Shown: positions 30,632-39,430 of the stretch, one piece after another
Position numbering within the stretch: the stretch's first letter is position 1
How the letters are laid out: each line of letters begins with the position of its first letter
Assembly: GCA_900469965.1 (NCBI GenBank)
Contig: UBZP01000024.1
Coordinates: 62,001-126,000, forward strand
Length of the DNA: 64,000 nucleotides
Direction: 5' to 3'
Source of the DNA: Hyphomicrobiales bacterium
GTDB taxonomy: Bacteria > Pseudomonadota > Alphaproteobacteria > Rhizobiales > Rhizobiaceae
The notes under the pieces: model-generated
What the model was told of the DNA's origin: nothing
Databases searched by the model: none
What the model saw: only the letters and a program-made list of their open reading frames with translations
Translations under genes and position numbers: made by a program

Positions 30632-32737
30632 ATGCGTCCTGCCCTGCTCGATCCCCTGTTCGCCTCCCTCGCCTCGCTTCCCGGCATCGGCCCGAAGACG
30701 GGCGAACTGTTCGCCAAGCTGCTCGGCCAGGAGAGCATCGAGGACTGCCGCGTCGTCGATCTGGTCTTCCACCTGCCGCACAGCGTGATCGACCGCCGCA
30801 ACCAGCCAGGCATCGCGCATGCGCCGCAGGGAGCGATCGTCACCGTGTCCGGCCGTGTCGACCGCCACCAACCGCCGCCGCGGGGAAAATCCAACGTCCC
30901 CTACCGGGTGTTCCTGCACGACGACACCGGCGAGCTGGCACTGACCTTCTTCCGCGCCAAGGGCGACTGGCTGGAGAAGAGCCTGCCGGTGGACGAAGAG
31001 GTGGTCGTCAGCGGCAAGGTCGACTGGTTCAACGGCCGTGCCTCGATGGTGCATCCGGATTTCATGGTGAAGGCGTCGGAAGCCGAGACGATGCCGCTGG
31101 TCGAGCCGGTCTACGGGCTGACCGCCGGCCTGTCGCCGCGCACCCTGCGCAAGGCGGTCGAGGCGGCGGTGGCGCGCGTGCCGCAACTGCCTGAATGGAT
31201 CGACGCGGCCCTTGCCGTGCGCGAGCGCTTTCCCGCGGCGACCGAGGCCTTCGCCGCCCTCCATCATCCGCACGACGGCCACGCTCTCGACCTGCAGGCG
31301 CCGGCCCGCCGGCGTCTCGCCCATGACGAATTCCTGGCCGGACAGATCTCGCTGGCGCTGGTGCGCCAGACGCTTCGCCGCGTCGCCGGCCGTCCCGTGA
31401 TCGCCACCGGGAAACTGTCCGCGCCGGTGCTGTCCGCCCTGCCCTTCGCGCTGACGGGCAGCCAGGAGGCCGCGATCGCCGAGATCAGAGACGACATGGC
31501 AACCGACCAGCGGATGCTGCGGCTCCTGCAGGGCGACGTCGGTTCGGGCAAGACGGCAGTGGCGCTCATGGCGATGCTGGCGGCGGTCGAGGCCGGCGGA
31601 CAGGCGGTGCTGATGGCGCCGACCGAGATCCTCGCCCGCCAGCATCATGCAACGCTGTCCAGGATGGCCGAACCCGCCGGCATCAGGATCGACGTGCTGA
31701 CCGGGCGCACCAAGGGCCGCGAGCGCGACGAGATCCTGAAGCGGATCGAAAGCGGCGAGACGCACATCGTCGTCGGCACGCATGCGCTGTTCCAGGACAC
31801 CGTCGTCTACCGCGACCTGGCGCTGGCCGTCGTCGACGAGCAGCATCGCTTCGGCGTCCACCAGCGGCTGCGGCTGACGGCCAAGGGGATCTCGCCGCAC
31901 ATGCTGGTGATGACGGCGACGCCGATCCCGCGCACGCTGGTGCTCGCCGCCTTCGGCGACATGGACGTCTCCAAGCTCACCGAGAAGCCGGCCGGCCGCC
32001 AGCCGATCCAGACGGTGATCGTGCCGCAGGAGCGCACCGGCGAAATCGTCGAGCGGCTGCGCACCGCGATCGCCGAGGGCAAGAAGGCCTACTGGATCTG
32101 CCCGCTCGTCGAGGAGACCGAGGAATCCGACCTGATGTCGGTGGAGGAGCGGCATGCGACGCTGAAAAGCGTCTTCGGCGATGCGGCGGGCCTCGTGCAT
32201 GGGCGCATGAGCGGACCGCAGAAGGACGAGGCCATGCTCGCCTTCAAGAGCGGCGAAACGCGGCTGCTGGTCGCCACCACCGTCGTCGAAGTGGGCGTCG
32301 ACGTGCCGGACGCGACGATCATGGTGATCGAGCATGCCGAGCGCTTCGGCCTCGCCCAGCTCCACCAGCTGCGCGGCCGGGTCGGACGCGGCGAAGGCGC
32401 CTCCTCCTGCATCCTGCTCTACAAGGGCCCGCTCAGCGAGAACGGCCGGGCGCGGCTCGGAATCCTGCGCGAGACCGAGGACGGTTTCCGCATTGCCGAG
32501 GAGGACCTGAAGCTGCGCGGCGAAGGCGAACTGCTCGGCACCCGCCAGTCCGGCACGCCCGGCTTCCTCGTCGCCAGCATCGAGGCGCACGGCGACCTGC
32601 TGGAGATCGCCCGCAAGGAGGCCGCCTACGTGCTGGAGACGGATCCGAACCTGGAAGGCGTGCGCGGACAGGCGATCCGCACGCTGCTCTATCTCTTCCG
32701 CCGCGACGAGGCGATCCGGTTCCTGCGCGCCGGCTGA
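30632..32737 (+). CDS. recG: ATP-dependent DNA helicase RecG
   Basis: Branch-migrating helicase that remodels stalled forks and recombination intermediates; 701 residues, the usual length. N-terminal wedge/OB domain (GIGPKTGELFAKLLGQ; VTVSGRVDRHQPPPRGKSNV; GELALTFFRAKGDWLEKSL), then helicase motifs: Walker A LLQGDVGSGKTAVALMAMLA, APTEILARQH, DEQHRFGVHQRLRL (DEQH box), TATPIPRTL, and QLRGRVGRGEGASSCILLY. The start ATG at 30632 (MRPALLDPLFASL) fits the family; the frame extends further upstream. Its stop is three bases from the DUF502 stop on the other strand. Confidence 0.96.
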   Translation: MRPALLDPLFASLASLPGIGPKTGELFAKLLGQESIEDCRVVDLVFHLPHSVIDRRNQPGIAHAPQGAIVTVSGRVDRHQPPPRGKSNVPYRVFLHDDTGELALTFFRAKGDWLEKSLPVDEEVVVSGKVDWFNGRASMVHPDFMVKASEAETMPLVEPVYGLTAGLSPRTLRKAVEAAVARVPQLPEWIDAALAVRERFPAATEAFAALHHPHDGHALDLQAPARRRLAHDEFLAGQISLALVRQTLRRVAGRPVIATGKLSAPVLSALPFALTGSQEAAIAEIRDDMATDQRMLRLLQGDVGSGKTAVALMAMLAAVEAGGQAVLMAPTEILARQHHATLSRMAEPAGIRIDVLTGRTKGRERDEILKRIESGETHIVVGTHALFQDTVVYRDLALAVVDEQHRFGVHQRLRLTAKGISPHMLVMTATPIPRTLVLAAFGDMDVSKLTEKPAGRQPIQTVIVPQERTGEIVERLRTAIAEGKKAYWICPLVEETEESDLMSVEERHATLKSVFGDAAGLVHGRMSGPQKDEAMLAFKSGETRLLVATTVVEVGVDVPDATIMVIEHAERFGLAQLHQLRGRVGRGEGASSCILLYKGPLSENGRARLGILRETEDGFRIAEEDLKLRGEGELLGTRQSGTPGFLVASIEAHGDLLEIARKEAAYVLETDPNLEGVRGQAIRTLLYLFRRDEAIRFLRAG

Positions 32738-32740
32738 GCG

Positions 32741-33439
32741 CTACTTCTTGAACTTTTCCTTCAGCTTCGCGGCGAACGGCATCGGCGCCGCCAGCAGCTT
32801 GTCCGGCGGGTTCACCAGCCCGACCGAGATGATCAGCTTGGCCGCATCCTCGGCGCTCATGTCGAGCAGCACGATCTTCTCGCGCGGCACGAAGACGAGG
32901 TAGCCGGCGGTCGGAAACGGCGTCGGCGGCAGGAAGCAGGCGACCATGTCGCGGCCCATGGCGTCGAACTTCGACTTCATCTCGCCCTTGGCGTCCGTGG
33001 CGATGAATACCACCGACCACAGGCCCGGGCTCGGATACTCGATCAGACCGGCCTTGTTGAAGGAGGTCCCCTTTTCCTTCAGGACCGATTCGAAGATCTG
33101 CTTGAGGCTCTTGTAGATGGTGCTGACCAGCGGCGTGCGATTGAGGATCGTTTCGCCGAAATTGACGATCGAGCGTCCGATCAGATTCTTGCCGAGAAAG
33201 CCGACCAGCGTGATGACGACGAGTGCGATCAGAAGCCCGAAGCCGGGTATGGCGAACTGGAGGTAACTCTCGGGATTGTAGCGATTGGGGATATAGGGCT
33301 TCACCCAGCTGTCCGCCCAGTGGATGAACGTCCACGTCAGCCAGATCGTGATCGCGATCGGTGCGCAGATGACGAGCCCTGTCAGGAAGTTGTTGCGCAG
33401 CCGCGCAGCCATCGAAAGTCGCGGAACGATATCGGTCAT
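32741..33439 (-). CDS. DUF502 family membrane protein
   Basis: 232 residues. Two strong membrane helices near the N-terminus (NFLTGLVICAPIAITIWLTW and FAIPGFGLLIALVVITLVGF) followed by a soluble domain with the DUF502 pattern: GKNLIGRSIVNFGETILNRT, PLVSTIYKSLKQIFESVL, FIATDAKGEM, VACFLPPTPFPTAGYLVFVP, KLIISVGLVNPP. Family function is not established. Convergent with recG; next to recG in many rhizobia. Confidence 0.9.
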   Translation of the reverse strand: MTDIVPRLSMAARLRNNFLTGLVICAPIAITIWLTWTFIHWADSWVKPYIPNRYNPESYLQFAIPGFGLLIALVVITLVGFLGKNLIGRSIVNFGETILNRTPLVSTIYKSLKQIFESVLKEKGTSFNKAGLIEYPSPGLWSVVFIATDAKGEMKSKFDAMGRDMVACFLPPTPFPTAGYLVFVPREKIVLLDMSAEDAAKLIISVGLVNPPDKLLAAPMPFAAKLKEKFKK

Positions 33440-33460
33440 CGCCTGTATGCCGCCGGAACC

Positions 33461-33961
33461 TCAGCCGAAGAAAGCCGGATGATAGGTAACCGTGCCGCCC
33501 GCGTAAACCGGTGAAAACACAACCCTCATGAAATACTCGTGAGGGATGCCGGGCGAGGTGAAGGCAGGGTCGCAGGCGAAACCGAATCGGCCGTAGTAGC
33601 CGGGATCGCCGGCGAGCACGCAGCCCCTGGCGCCGATAGCCTGAAGCCGCGCGAGGCCGGCGCGAACGAGCGCGCTGCCGATGCCCGAGCGCTGGCGCGC
33701 GGGCTGGACGGAGATCGGACCGAGCCCGTACCAGCCCCCGTCCTCTCCCTCGCCCGACACCGAAACCGGCGAGAACGCCACGTGGCCGATGACCTCGCCC
33801 GCCTCCTCGGCAACGAGCGAGAACGTCAGCGCCCCAGCGGCGCGAAGCCGCGCGATGATCGCCGGCTCGCTGCCGTCGCTGTAGGGCATCGTCGCAAAGG
33901 CTTCCGCGGTCAGCGCGCCGATGGCTGCGACGTCCGCAGCCGTCTCGTCGCGGATGATCAT
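33461..33961 (-). CDS. GNAT-family N-acetyltransferase
   Basis: 166 residues. The acetyl-CoA-binding loop is SVQPARQRSGIGSALVRAGL (motif A, Q/RxxGxG/A form) following a beta strand FSPVSVSGEG...WYGLGPI; the C-terminal part GCVLAGDPGYYGRFGFACDP is typical of the YhbS-like subgroup. The substrate is unknown. The ATG overlaps the glmS stop as ATGA, so translation is coupled to glmS; whether it acts on amino sugars is inference only. The frame runs far upstream inside glmS, but that part is a shadow. Confidence 0.87.
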   Translation of the reverse strand: MIIRDETAADVAAIGALTAEAFATMPYSDGSEPAIIARLRAAGALTFSLVAEEAGEVIGHVAFSPVSVSGEGEDGGWYGLGPISVQPARQRSGIGSALVRAGLARLQAIGARGCVLAGDPGYYGRFGFACDPAFTSPGIPHEYFMRVVFSPVYAGGTVTYHPAFFG

Positions 33962-35784
33962 TCGACCGTCACCGATTTCGCGAGATTGCGCGGCTGGTCG
34001 ACGTCGGTGCCCATGAAGACGGCGGTGTGATAGGCGATCAGCTGGATCGGCAGCGCATAGAGCACCGGCGCGATGATCTCGTCTACCGCCGGCAGCACGA
34101 TCGTCGCCATAGTCTCGAGCTTGGTCGCGGCAGCACCCCGCTCGTCGGTGATGAAGATGATCCGCCCGCCGCGGGCGGCCACTTCCTGCATGTTCGAGAC
34201 CGTCTTCTCGAAGAACCGGTCGAATGGCGCGATCACGATCACCGGCATGTTCTCGTCGATCAGCGCGATCGGCCCGTGTTTCAGCTCGCCGGCGGCATAG
34301 CCCTCGGCGTGGATATAGGAGATCTCCTTCAGCTTGAGCGCCCCCTCGAGCGCCAGCGGATAGCTCGTGCCGCGGCCGAGATAGAGCACGTCGCGGCACT
34401 TCGACAGCTCGCGCGCCAGGAGCTCGACGGCCGGCTGGATCGTGTTGAGCACATGGGCGATCAGCCGCGGCGTCTCGGCCAGGTGGCGCACCAACGCGTT
34501 TTCGTCGGCTGCGGCGAGCGTGCCGCGCGCGTGCCCCGCCTGGATCGCCAGCGACGCCAGCACCGCGAGCTGGCAGGTGAACGCCTTGGTGGAGGCGACG
34601 CCGATCTCCGGGCCGGCCAGCGTCGGGAAGACCACGTCGGCCTCGCGGGCGATGGTCGATTCCGGCGCATTGACGATCGCGCCGATCTTCAGCCCTGCCT
34701 CCTTGCAGTAGCGCAGCGACGCCAGCGTATCGGCCGTCTCGCCCGACTGCGAGATGAACAGCGCGGCGGAAGTCGGGTTCAGCGGCATCTCGCGGTAGCG
34801 GAATTCCGAGGCGACGTCGATCTCGACCGGCAGCCGCGCCAACCGCTCGAACCAGTACTTGCCGACGAGACCCGCGAGGTAGGCGGTGCCGCAGGCCGAG
34901 ATCGCAAGGCTGGAAACAGTAGAAAAATCGATCTCTTCCGCCGGTTTTTTCACCTTGTTATCGATGAAGTCGATATAGTGGCTCAGCGTGTGGGAGACCA
35001 CCTCGGACTGTTCATGGATTTCCTTCTCCATGAAATGCCGGTGGTTGCCCTTGTCGATCATGTAGGCCGCGGCACTGGAGACCTGCCGGCGCCGTTCGAC
35101 CGGATTGCCTTCCAGGTCGAAGATGTGCACGCCGTTCCTGCCGACCACCGCCCAGTCGCCGTCGACGAGATAGGTGATCTCGGAGGTGAACGGGGCGAGC
35201 GCGATCGCATCTGAGCCGAGGAACATTTCCCCCTGCCCGTGGCCGATCGCGAGCGGCGGACCGTTGCGGGCGACCATGATCGTCGACGGATCGTCCTCGA
35301 ACATCACCGCCAATGCATAGGCGCCGCTGACCCGCTGCAGCATGGAAAGCATCGCATCGCGCCGCCCGAAGCCCTCGCGCCTCAGTCTCGCCAGCAGTTG
35401 CGCGACGACCTCGGTATCGGTCTGCGTGGAGAACTCCGCCCCGCCGGCGATCAGCTCGTCCTTGATCTCGGAGAAGTTCTCGATGATGCCGTTGTGGACG
35501 ACGGCGACGCCATCGGTGAAATGCGGGTGCGCGTTGCCCTCGGTCGGCGCGCCATGCGTCGCCCAGCGGGTGTGCGCGATGCCGATCGTCCCTGCGAGCG
35601 GTTTCTCGGCAAGCCGCGCCTCGAGGTTGACCAGCTTGCCCTCCGCCCGCCGGCGATCCAGCCGCCCGTCGAGGATGGTGGCGACGCCGGCCGAATCATA
35701 GCCGCGATACTCGAGCCGCTTCAGTGCCTCCACCAGCCGTCCTGCGACCGGCTGCGTCCCGACGATGCCGACAATACCGCACAT
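33958..35784 (-). CDS. glmS: Glutamine--fructose-6-phosphate aminotransferase
   Basis: Makes glucosamine-6-phosphate from fructose-6-phosphate and glutamine, the entry to UDP-GlcNAc; 608 residues. The catalytic Cys2 begins MCGIVGIVGTQP; the glutaminase domain has EYRGYDSAGVA and HTRWATHGAPTEGNAHPH; two SIS domains follow (SSLAISACGTAYLAGLVGKY; ALFISQSGETADTLASLRYC; DVLYLGRGTSYPLALEGALK) and the end is QPRNLAKSVTVE. The start is fixed by the Cys2 requirement. No ribozyme-like leader is seen in the 209 bases upstream. Downstream of glmU on the same strand. Confidence 0.97.
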   Translation of the reverse strand: MCGIVGIVGTQPVAGRLVEALKRLEYRGYDSAGVATILDGRLDRRRAEGKLVNLEARLAEKPLAGTIGIAHTRWATHGAPTEGNAHPHFTDGVAVVHNGIIENFSEIKDELIAGGAEFSTQTDTEVVAQLLARLRREGFGRRDAMLSMLQRVSGAYALAVMFEDDPSTIMVARNGPPLAIGHGQGEMFLGSDAIALAPFTSEITYLVDGDWAVVGRNGVHIFDLEGNPVERRRQVSSAAAYMIDKGNHRHFMEKEIHEQSEVVSHTLSHYIDFIDNKVKKPAEEIDFSTVSSLAISACGTAYLAGLVGKYWFERLARLPVEIDVASEFRYREMPLNPTSAALFISQSGETADTLASLRYCKEAGLKIGAIVNAPESTIAREADVVFPTLAGPEIGVASTKAFTCQLAVLASLAIQAGHARGTLAAADENALVRHLAETPRLIAHVLNTIQPAVELLARELSKCRDVLYLGRGTSYPLALEGALKLKEISYIHAEGYAAGELKHGPIALIDENMPVIVIAPFDRFFEKTVSNMQEVAARGGRIIFITDERGAAATKLETMATIVLPAVDEIIAPVLYALPIQLIAYHTAVFMGTDVDQPRNLAKSVTVE

Positions 35785-35993
35785 GAAACCACCCCATTGC
35801 TGGCCGGGCGCACGGGCCACCGAGCTTGCGGCAGCGACGCGGACCCCACGATTGATCGACGCATAACACTGCCCGAAAAGCCACTCGGTCTTTCGGGGGT
35901 ATGCGGTGTAGATGGCGCATTCTGGTAGCGGTTTTTGCAGCGAGCGCAATGACCTAGCGCTCACTTTCGATTTCATGCGTTAATGCCGATGGC

Positions 35994-37373
35994 CTATTCG
36001 GCCGCCTTCTTGCGCTGCGCCTTGATCGCCGCGTTGCGCTCGCGGATCAGCTTCGCCCGCTCGGGCTTGTTTTCCTGCCGCGCCCGGCCGAAAGCCACCG
36101 CGTCGTCGGGGACGTCCATGGTGATCACGCTGCCGGACGCGACATAGGCGCCGTTGCCGATCGTGACGGGGGCCACGAGCGACGAATTGGATCCGACGAA
36201 CGCGTTGGCGCCGATCCGCGTCTCGTGCTTGTTGATGCCGTCGTAGTTGCAGGTGATCGTGCCGGCGCCGATGTTGCTGCCGGCGCCGACGAAGGCGTCG
36301 CCGATATAGGTCAGGTGGTTGACCTTGGCGCCCTCGCCGATCTCTGCCTTCTTCACCTCGCAGAAATTGCCGACCTTCGAACCGGCGCCGAGCTTCGCCT
36401 CAGGGCGCAGCCGTGCGAACGGGCCGACCGAGGCACCGGCCCCGACATGGGCGCCTTCCAGATGCGAAAAGGCATGGATGACCGCGCCGCTCTCCACCGT
36501 CACGCCCGGCCCGAACACCACGTTCGGCTCGATCGTCACGTCCTGCGCAATCTGCGTGTCGAACGACAGGAAGACCGTCTCCGGCGCGATCATCGAGACG
36601 CCCGAAAGCATCAGCGCGGTGCGCCGGCGCTTCTGCCAGAGCTGTTCGATGAAGGCGAGCTCGGCGCGCGTGTTGCAGCCGGTCAGCTCTTCTTCCGGCG
36701 CCTCGACCGCGGTGGCGCGACCGCCTTCGGCGCGGACGACCTCGACGATGTCGGTCAGGTAGTATTCGCCCTTGGCATTGTCGTTGCCGATCTTCTCGAT
36801 CAGGCCGAGCGCCTTGCGGCCGTCGATCGCCATCAGGCCGCCGTTGCAGTAGGCGATCTCCCGCTCCTGCGCCGTCGCGTCCTTCTCCTCGCGAATCGCC
36901 AAGAGTTCGCCGTCGCGGACGATCAGGCGGCCATAGCCGAACGGATCGTCAGCCATGAAGCCGACCACGACCACGTCGCTGCCCTGGGCAAGCCCGGCAC
37001 GGGCCGTCTGCAGCGGGGCTGCGGTCAGAAGCGGCGTATCGCCGAAGACGACGAGCACGTCGTCATAGCCCTTGGCCAGCGCTGCGCGGGCGGCGAGCAC
37101 CGCATGCGCCGTCCCCAGCCGCTCCGTCTGGATGAAGGTTTCGGAACGGACCGACGGATGCCGGGCGGCAGCCTCCACCTTGTCTGCGTCGCGGCCGAGC
37201 ACGAGCGCGATCTCGGTGATCCCCGCCCCCGCAAGCGCGTCGACCACATGGGCGATCATCGGCCGGTTGCCGATCGGATGCAGCACTTTCGATTGCGAGG
37301 ATTTCATCCTCGTGCTCTCGCCGGCCGCCAGGATGATCGCCAGGCAGCTGCGTTTCGTCTCGTCCTTGTGCAT
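35994..37373 (-). CDS. glmU: Bifunctional GlmU uridyltransferase/acetyltransferase
   Basis: Acetylates glucosamine-1-phosphate and then couples it to UTP to give UDP-GlcNAc; about 459 residues. The N-terminal pyrophosphorylase has [39 protein letters not shown] and [10 protein letters not shown]; the C-terminal left-handed beta helix has hexapeptide repeats ([54 protein letters not shown]). The start is ATG 37373 with GAGG six bases upstream; ATG 37379 and TTG 37388 are alternatives. Precedes glmS, so both amino-sugar enzymes sit together. Confidence 0.96.
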   Translation of the reverse strand: MHKDETKRSCLAIILAAGESTRMKSSQSKVLHPIGNRPMIAHVVDALAGAGITEIALVLGRDADKVEAAARHPSVRSETFIQTERLGTAHAVLAARAALAKGYDDVLVVFGDTPLLTAAPLQTARAGLAQGSDVVVVGFMADDPFGYGRLIVRDGELLAIREEKDATAQEREIAYCNGGLMAIDGRKALGLIEKIGNDNAKGEYYLTDIVEVVRAEGGRATAVEAPEEELTGCNTRAELAFIEQLWQKRRRTALMLSGVSMIAPETVFLSFDTQIAQDVTIEPNVVFGPGVTVESGAVIHAFSHLEGAHVGAGASVGPFARLRPEAKLGAGSKVGNFCEVKKAEIGEGAKVNHLTYIGDAFVGAGSNIGAGTITCNYDGINKHETRIGANAFVGSNSSLVAPVTIGNGAYVASGSVITMDVPDDAVAFGRARQENKPERAKLIRERNAAIKAQRKKAAE

Positions 37374-37447
37374 CGGCATCCTCGTCAAGCTGATCGTTTA
37401 CGGTTCCATATCAAACGAAACCGCTCGGAGACAAAGGGAATTCGCGC

Positions 37448-39091
37448 CTATTCCGTGCCGCGCAGCCGGCTCTCGACCAGAAGCCCGCTCTCATCGAGGA
37501 TCGGATAGGCGACCGACACCAGGTGGGCGTTGATCCGCTTGAGGTCGCGCAGCATGTCGAGGTGCAGCGAGCTCGTCTGCAGGCTCTCGAGACGGCCGTC
37601 GCGCAGGCGGGCCAGGTGGCGCTCGGACGACTGCTTCTCCATGTGCCGCACGGCGACCTTCACTTCGACCAGTTGCTTGGCGAGGGCGAAGTCGCGCGAG
37701 ACCAGGATCGTCTGGGCGATCCGCAGGTTCTCGATCGTCAGGTTGAACAGGCCGGAGAGTTCGCTGTAGCCGTCGGTCGAAAACCGAAGGCCGTTGACGA
37801 CCTTCTTGCGCACCTCCTCCTGCAGGCCCTTCTCGATGATGTCGCCGACATGCTCGAGATTGATCGCATAGTCGATGATCACGATCGAGCGGGCGCCGTT
37901 CTCGGCGCTCAGCCCCCTGTTGCCGAGCCGCGACAGATAGATCTTGATCGCCTGCTGCAATTCGTCGACCTGTTTCTCCAGCACGCCGATCTTGCCGAGT
38001 TCGTCCAGGTTGTTCTCCTCGAACGCCTTCATCGTGTGGATGAGCATCGATTCGATCAGGTCGCCGATGCGCAGCACCTCCCGCGTCGCCCCTGACAGTG
38101 CCACCACCGGCGTCTCCAGCGCCGCCTCGTCCAGGTACTGGGGACCGCGCTCTCCGGGCGGCTCGTCCGGTACCAGCCGCTCCATCACCCGCGCCAGCAG
38201 CGGCGACAACGGCCAGAAGAAAAGGGCGACGGCGACGTTGAACGCCAGGTGCGCGTCCACGGGAAGCTTCGCAAGCGGCAGTGGCAACCGCAGCAGGGCG
38301 TCGGCGGCCATGTCGGCGAAGGGCAGCGCCACCAGACAGCCGGCCGCGCGCACGAGCAGATTGCCGATCGTGACCCTGCGGGCGGGCGCGGGCGAGCGAA
38401 GCGTTGCGATGACCGGCGGGATGGCGCCGCCGAGATTGGCCCCAAGAACCAGCACGACCGTCAGCCCGGGCGAGACGATCCCCGTCGTCGCAAGCGACAG
38501 GATCAGCACGACGACCGCAAGGCTCGAGGACGAGACGACCGCCAGCGCCGTGGAGAAGGCGAGCGCCACCGGCCAGGCACCATCGAGCAGGGTGAGAAAC
38601 GTGGCGAGCGCTTCCGATTGCCGCATGGGCTCGGTCGCCTGGCTCAGGAGATGCAGCGACAGAAGCATCAGCCCGATGCCGACGAGTGCTGCGCCGGCCC
38701 CCTGCCTGAAGGTCGAACGGCCCTTGTAGAGGATGACGCCCGCGAGGATGACGAGCGGCGCCACCCATTCGATCCCGGTTGCAACGATCCAGGCGGTCAC
38801 GGCCGTTCCGACATTCGCCCCGAGCAGGACGATCTGCGCCATGCGCGACCGGATCAGGTTCTTCTCGACGAAGGATGCCGTCATCAGGGCCGTCGCCGTC
38901 GAACTCTGCAGGGCGATTGTTGCCAGGAAGCCGGACACGAAGGCGCGCAGCGAGCCGCCCGTGCCAAGCGCCAGCCCCTTGCGCAGCCTGCTCCCGAACG
39001 CCCGCGTGACGCCGTCCTTCACCTGCGCGAGCCCGAACAGCAGGAGTGCCACCGCGCCGAACAGATTGATCATCACGATCGTCGATTCCAT
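37448..39091 (-). CDS. Na/Pi cotransporter family protein with PhoU-like domain
   Basis: 547 residues. The N-terminal half has about nine helices in two inverted repeats. The first repeat has the QSST motif (ALQSSTATALM, Gln62). In the second repeat the matching site reads VVSSSSLAVV (Ser187-190), so the usual Gln is not there. The C-terminal third is a PhoU-like helical bundle (LIHTMKAFEENNLDELGKIG; VIIDYAINLEHVGDIIEKGL; HLDMLRDLKRINAHLVSVAY). Predicted to move phosphate with sodium. Start ATG 39091 after GGGAAGG. Downstream genes glmU and glmS are on the same strand, 75 bases away. Confidence 0.9.
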   Translation of the reverse strand: MESTIVMINLFGAVALLLFGLAQVKDGVTRAFGSRLRKGLALGTGGSLRAFVSGFLATIALQSSTATALMTASFVEKNLIRSRMAQIVLLGANVGTAVTAWIVATGIEWVAPLVILAGVILYKGRSTFRQGAGAALVGIGLMLLSLHLLSQATEPMRQSEALATFLTLLDGAWPVALAFSTALAVVSSSSLAVVVLILSLATTGIVSPGLTVVLVLGANLGGAIPPVIATLRSPAPARRVTIGNLLVRAAGCLVALPFADMAADALLRLPLPLAKLPVDAHLAFNVAVALFFWPLSPLLARVMERLVPDEPPGERGPQYLDEAALETPVVALSGATREVLRIGDLIESMLIHTMKAFEENNLDELGKIGVLEKQVDELQQAIKIYLSRLGNRGLSAENGARSIVIIDYAINLEHVGDIIEKGLQEEVRKKVVNGLRFSTDGYSELSGLFNLTIENLRIAQTILVSRDFALAKQLVEVKVAVRHMEKQSSERHLARLRDGRLESLQTSSLHLDMLRDLKRINAHLVSVAYPILDESGLLVESRLRGTE

Positions 39092-39430
39092 GCCAACGCC
39101 TTCCCTGTCACGCCTGCGCCACCGCGCCGGAGCCGCACCACGCATCGGCTGCCCGGCGAGAATCGCAGAAAGTCATTCTTGCGCAATTCATCAATTATTT
39201 CAGAAACAGTTTCTTTGCCGGCAAATGAAATCGTCCGCAACTGGCCTGTTTGCGCCCTTCCGCGATTTCATCTCCCGCACCCTGCCGAAATCCCCGCAGA
39301 TCCGCCACATCCGACCCGTCATGCGGCGCGAAGAAAGCGCGCCGACCATCGGACTTCTAATCGCTTGAACTTTCCGTTATGAGACGGGTTGCCTCCGGCC
39401 GAGGCGCCGTACCAGCAAGGAATGCGATAC
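39092..39430. promoter_or_regulatory. Divergent region between Na/Pi transporter and PpiD-like genes
   Basis: 339 bases, no gene seen. A 13-bp palindrome AGAAAC-A-GTTTCT lies at 39202-39214 in an AT-rich patch and could be an operator. No PHO-box-like repeat was recognised. AAGGA before 39431 is the ribosome site of the PpiD-like gene. Confidence 0.4.

Noticed and set aside
32738-32740. Missing terminator between convergent recG and the DUF502 gene
   Set aside because: The two stops are three bases apart and no hairpin fits between them, but overlapping 3' ends are common and need no special explanation.
35785-35993. glmS ribozyme or riboswitch leader
   Set aside because: The 209 bases between glmU and glmS show no conserved ribozyme core, and that ribozyme is found in Gram-positive bacteria.
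39360-39422. RpoH-like promoter upstream of the PpiD-like gene (CGCTTGAA)
   Set aside because: The -35 half fits, but no CCANAT-like -10 element follows at the right spacing.
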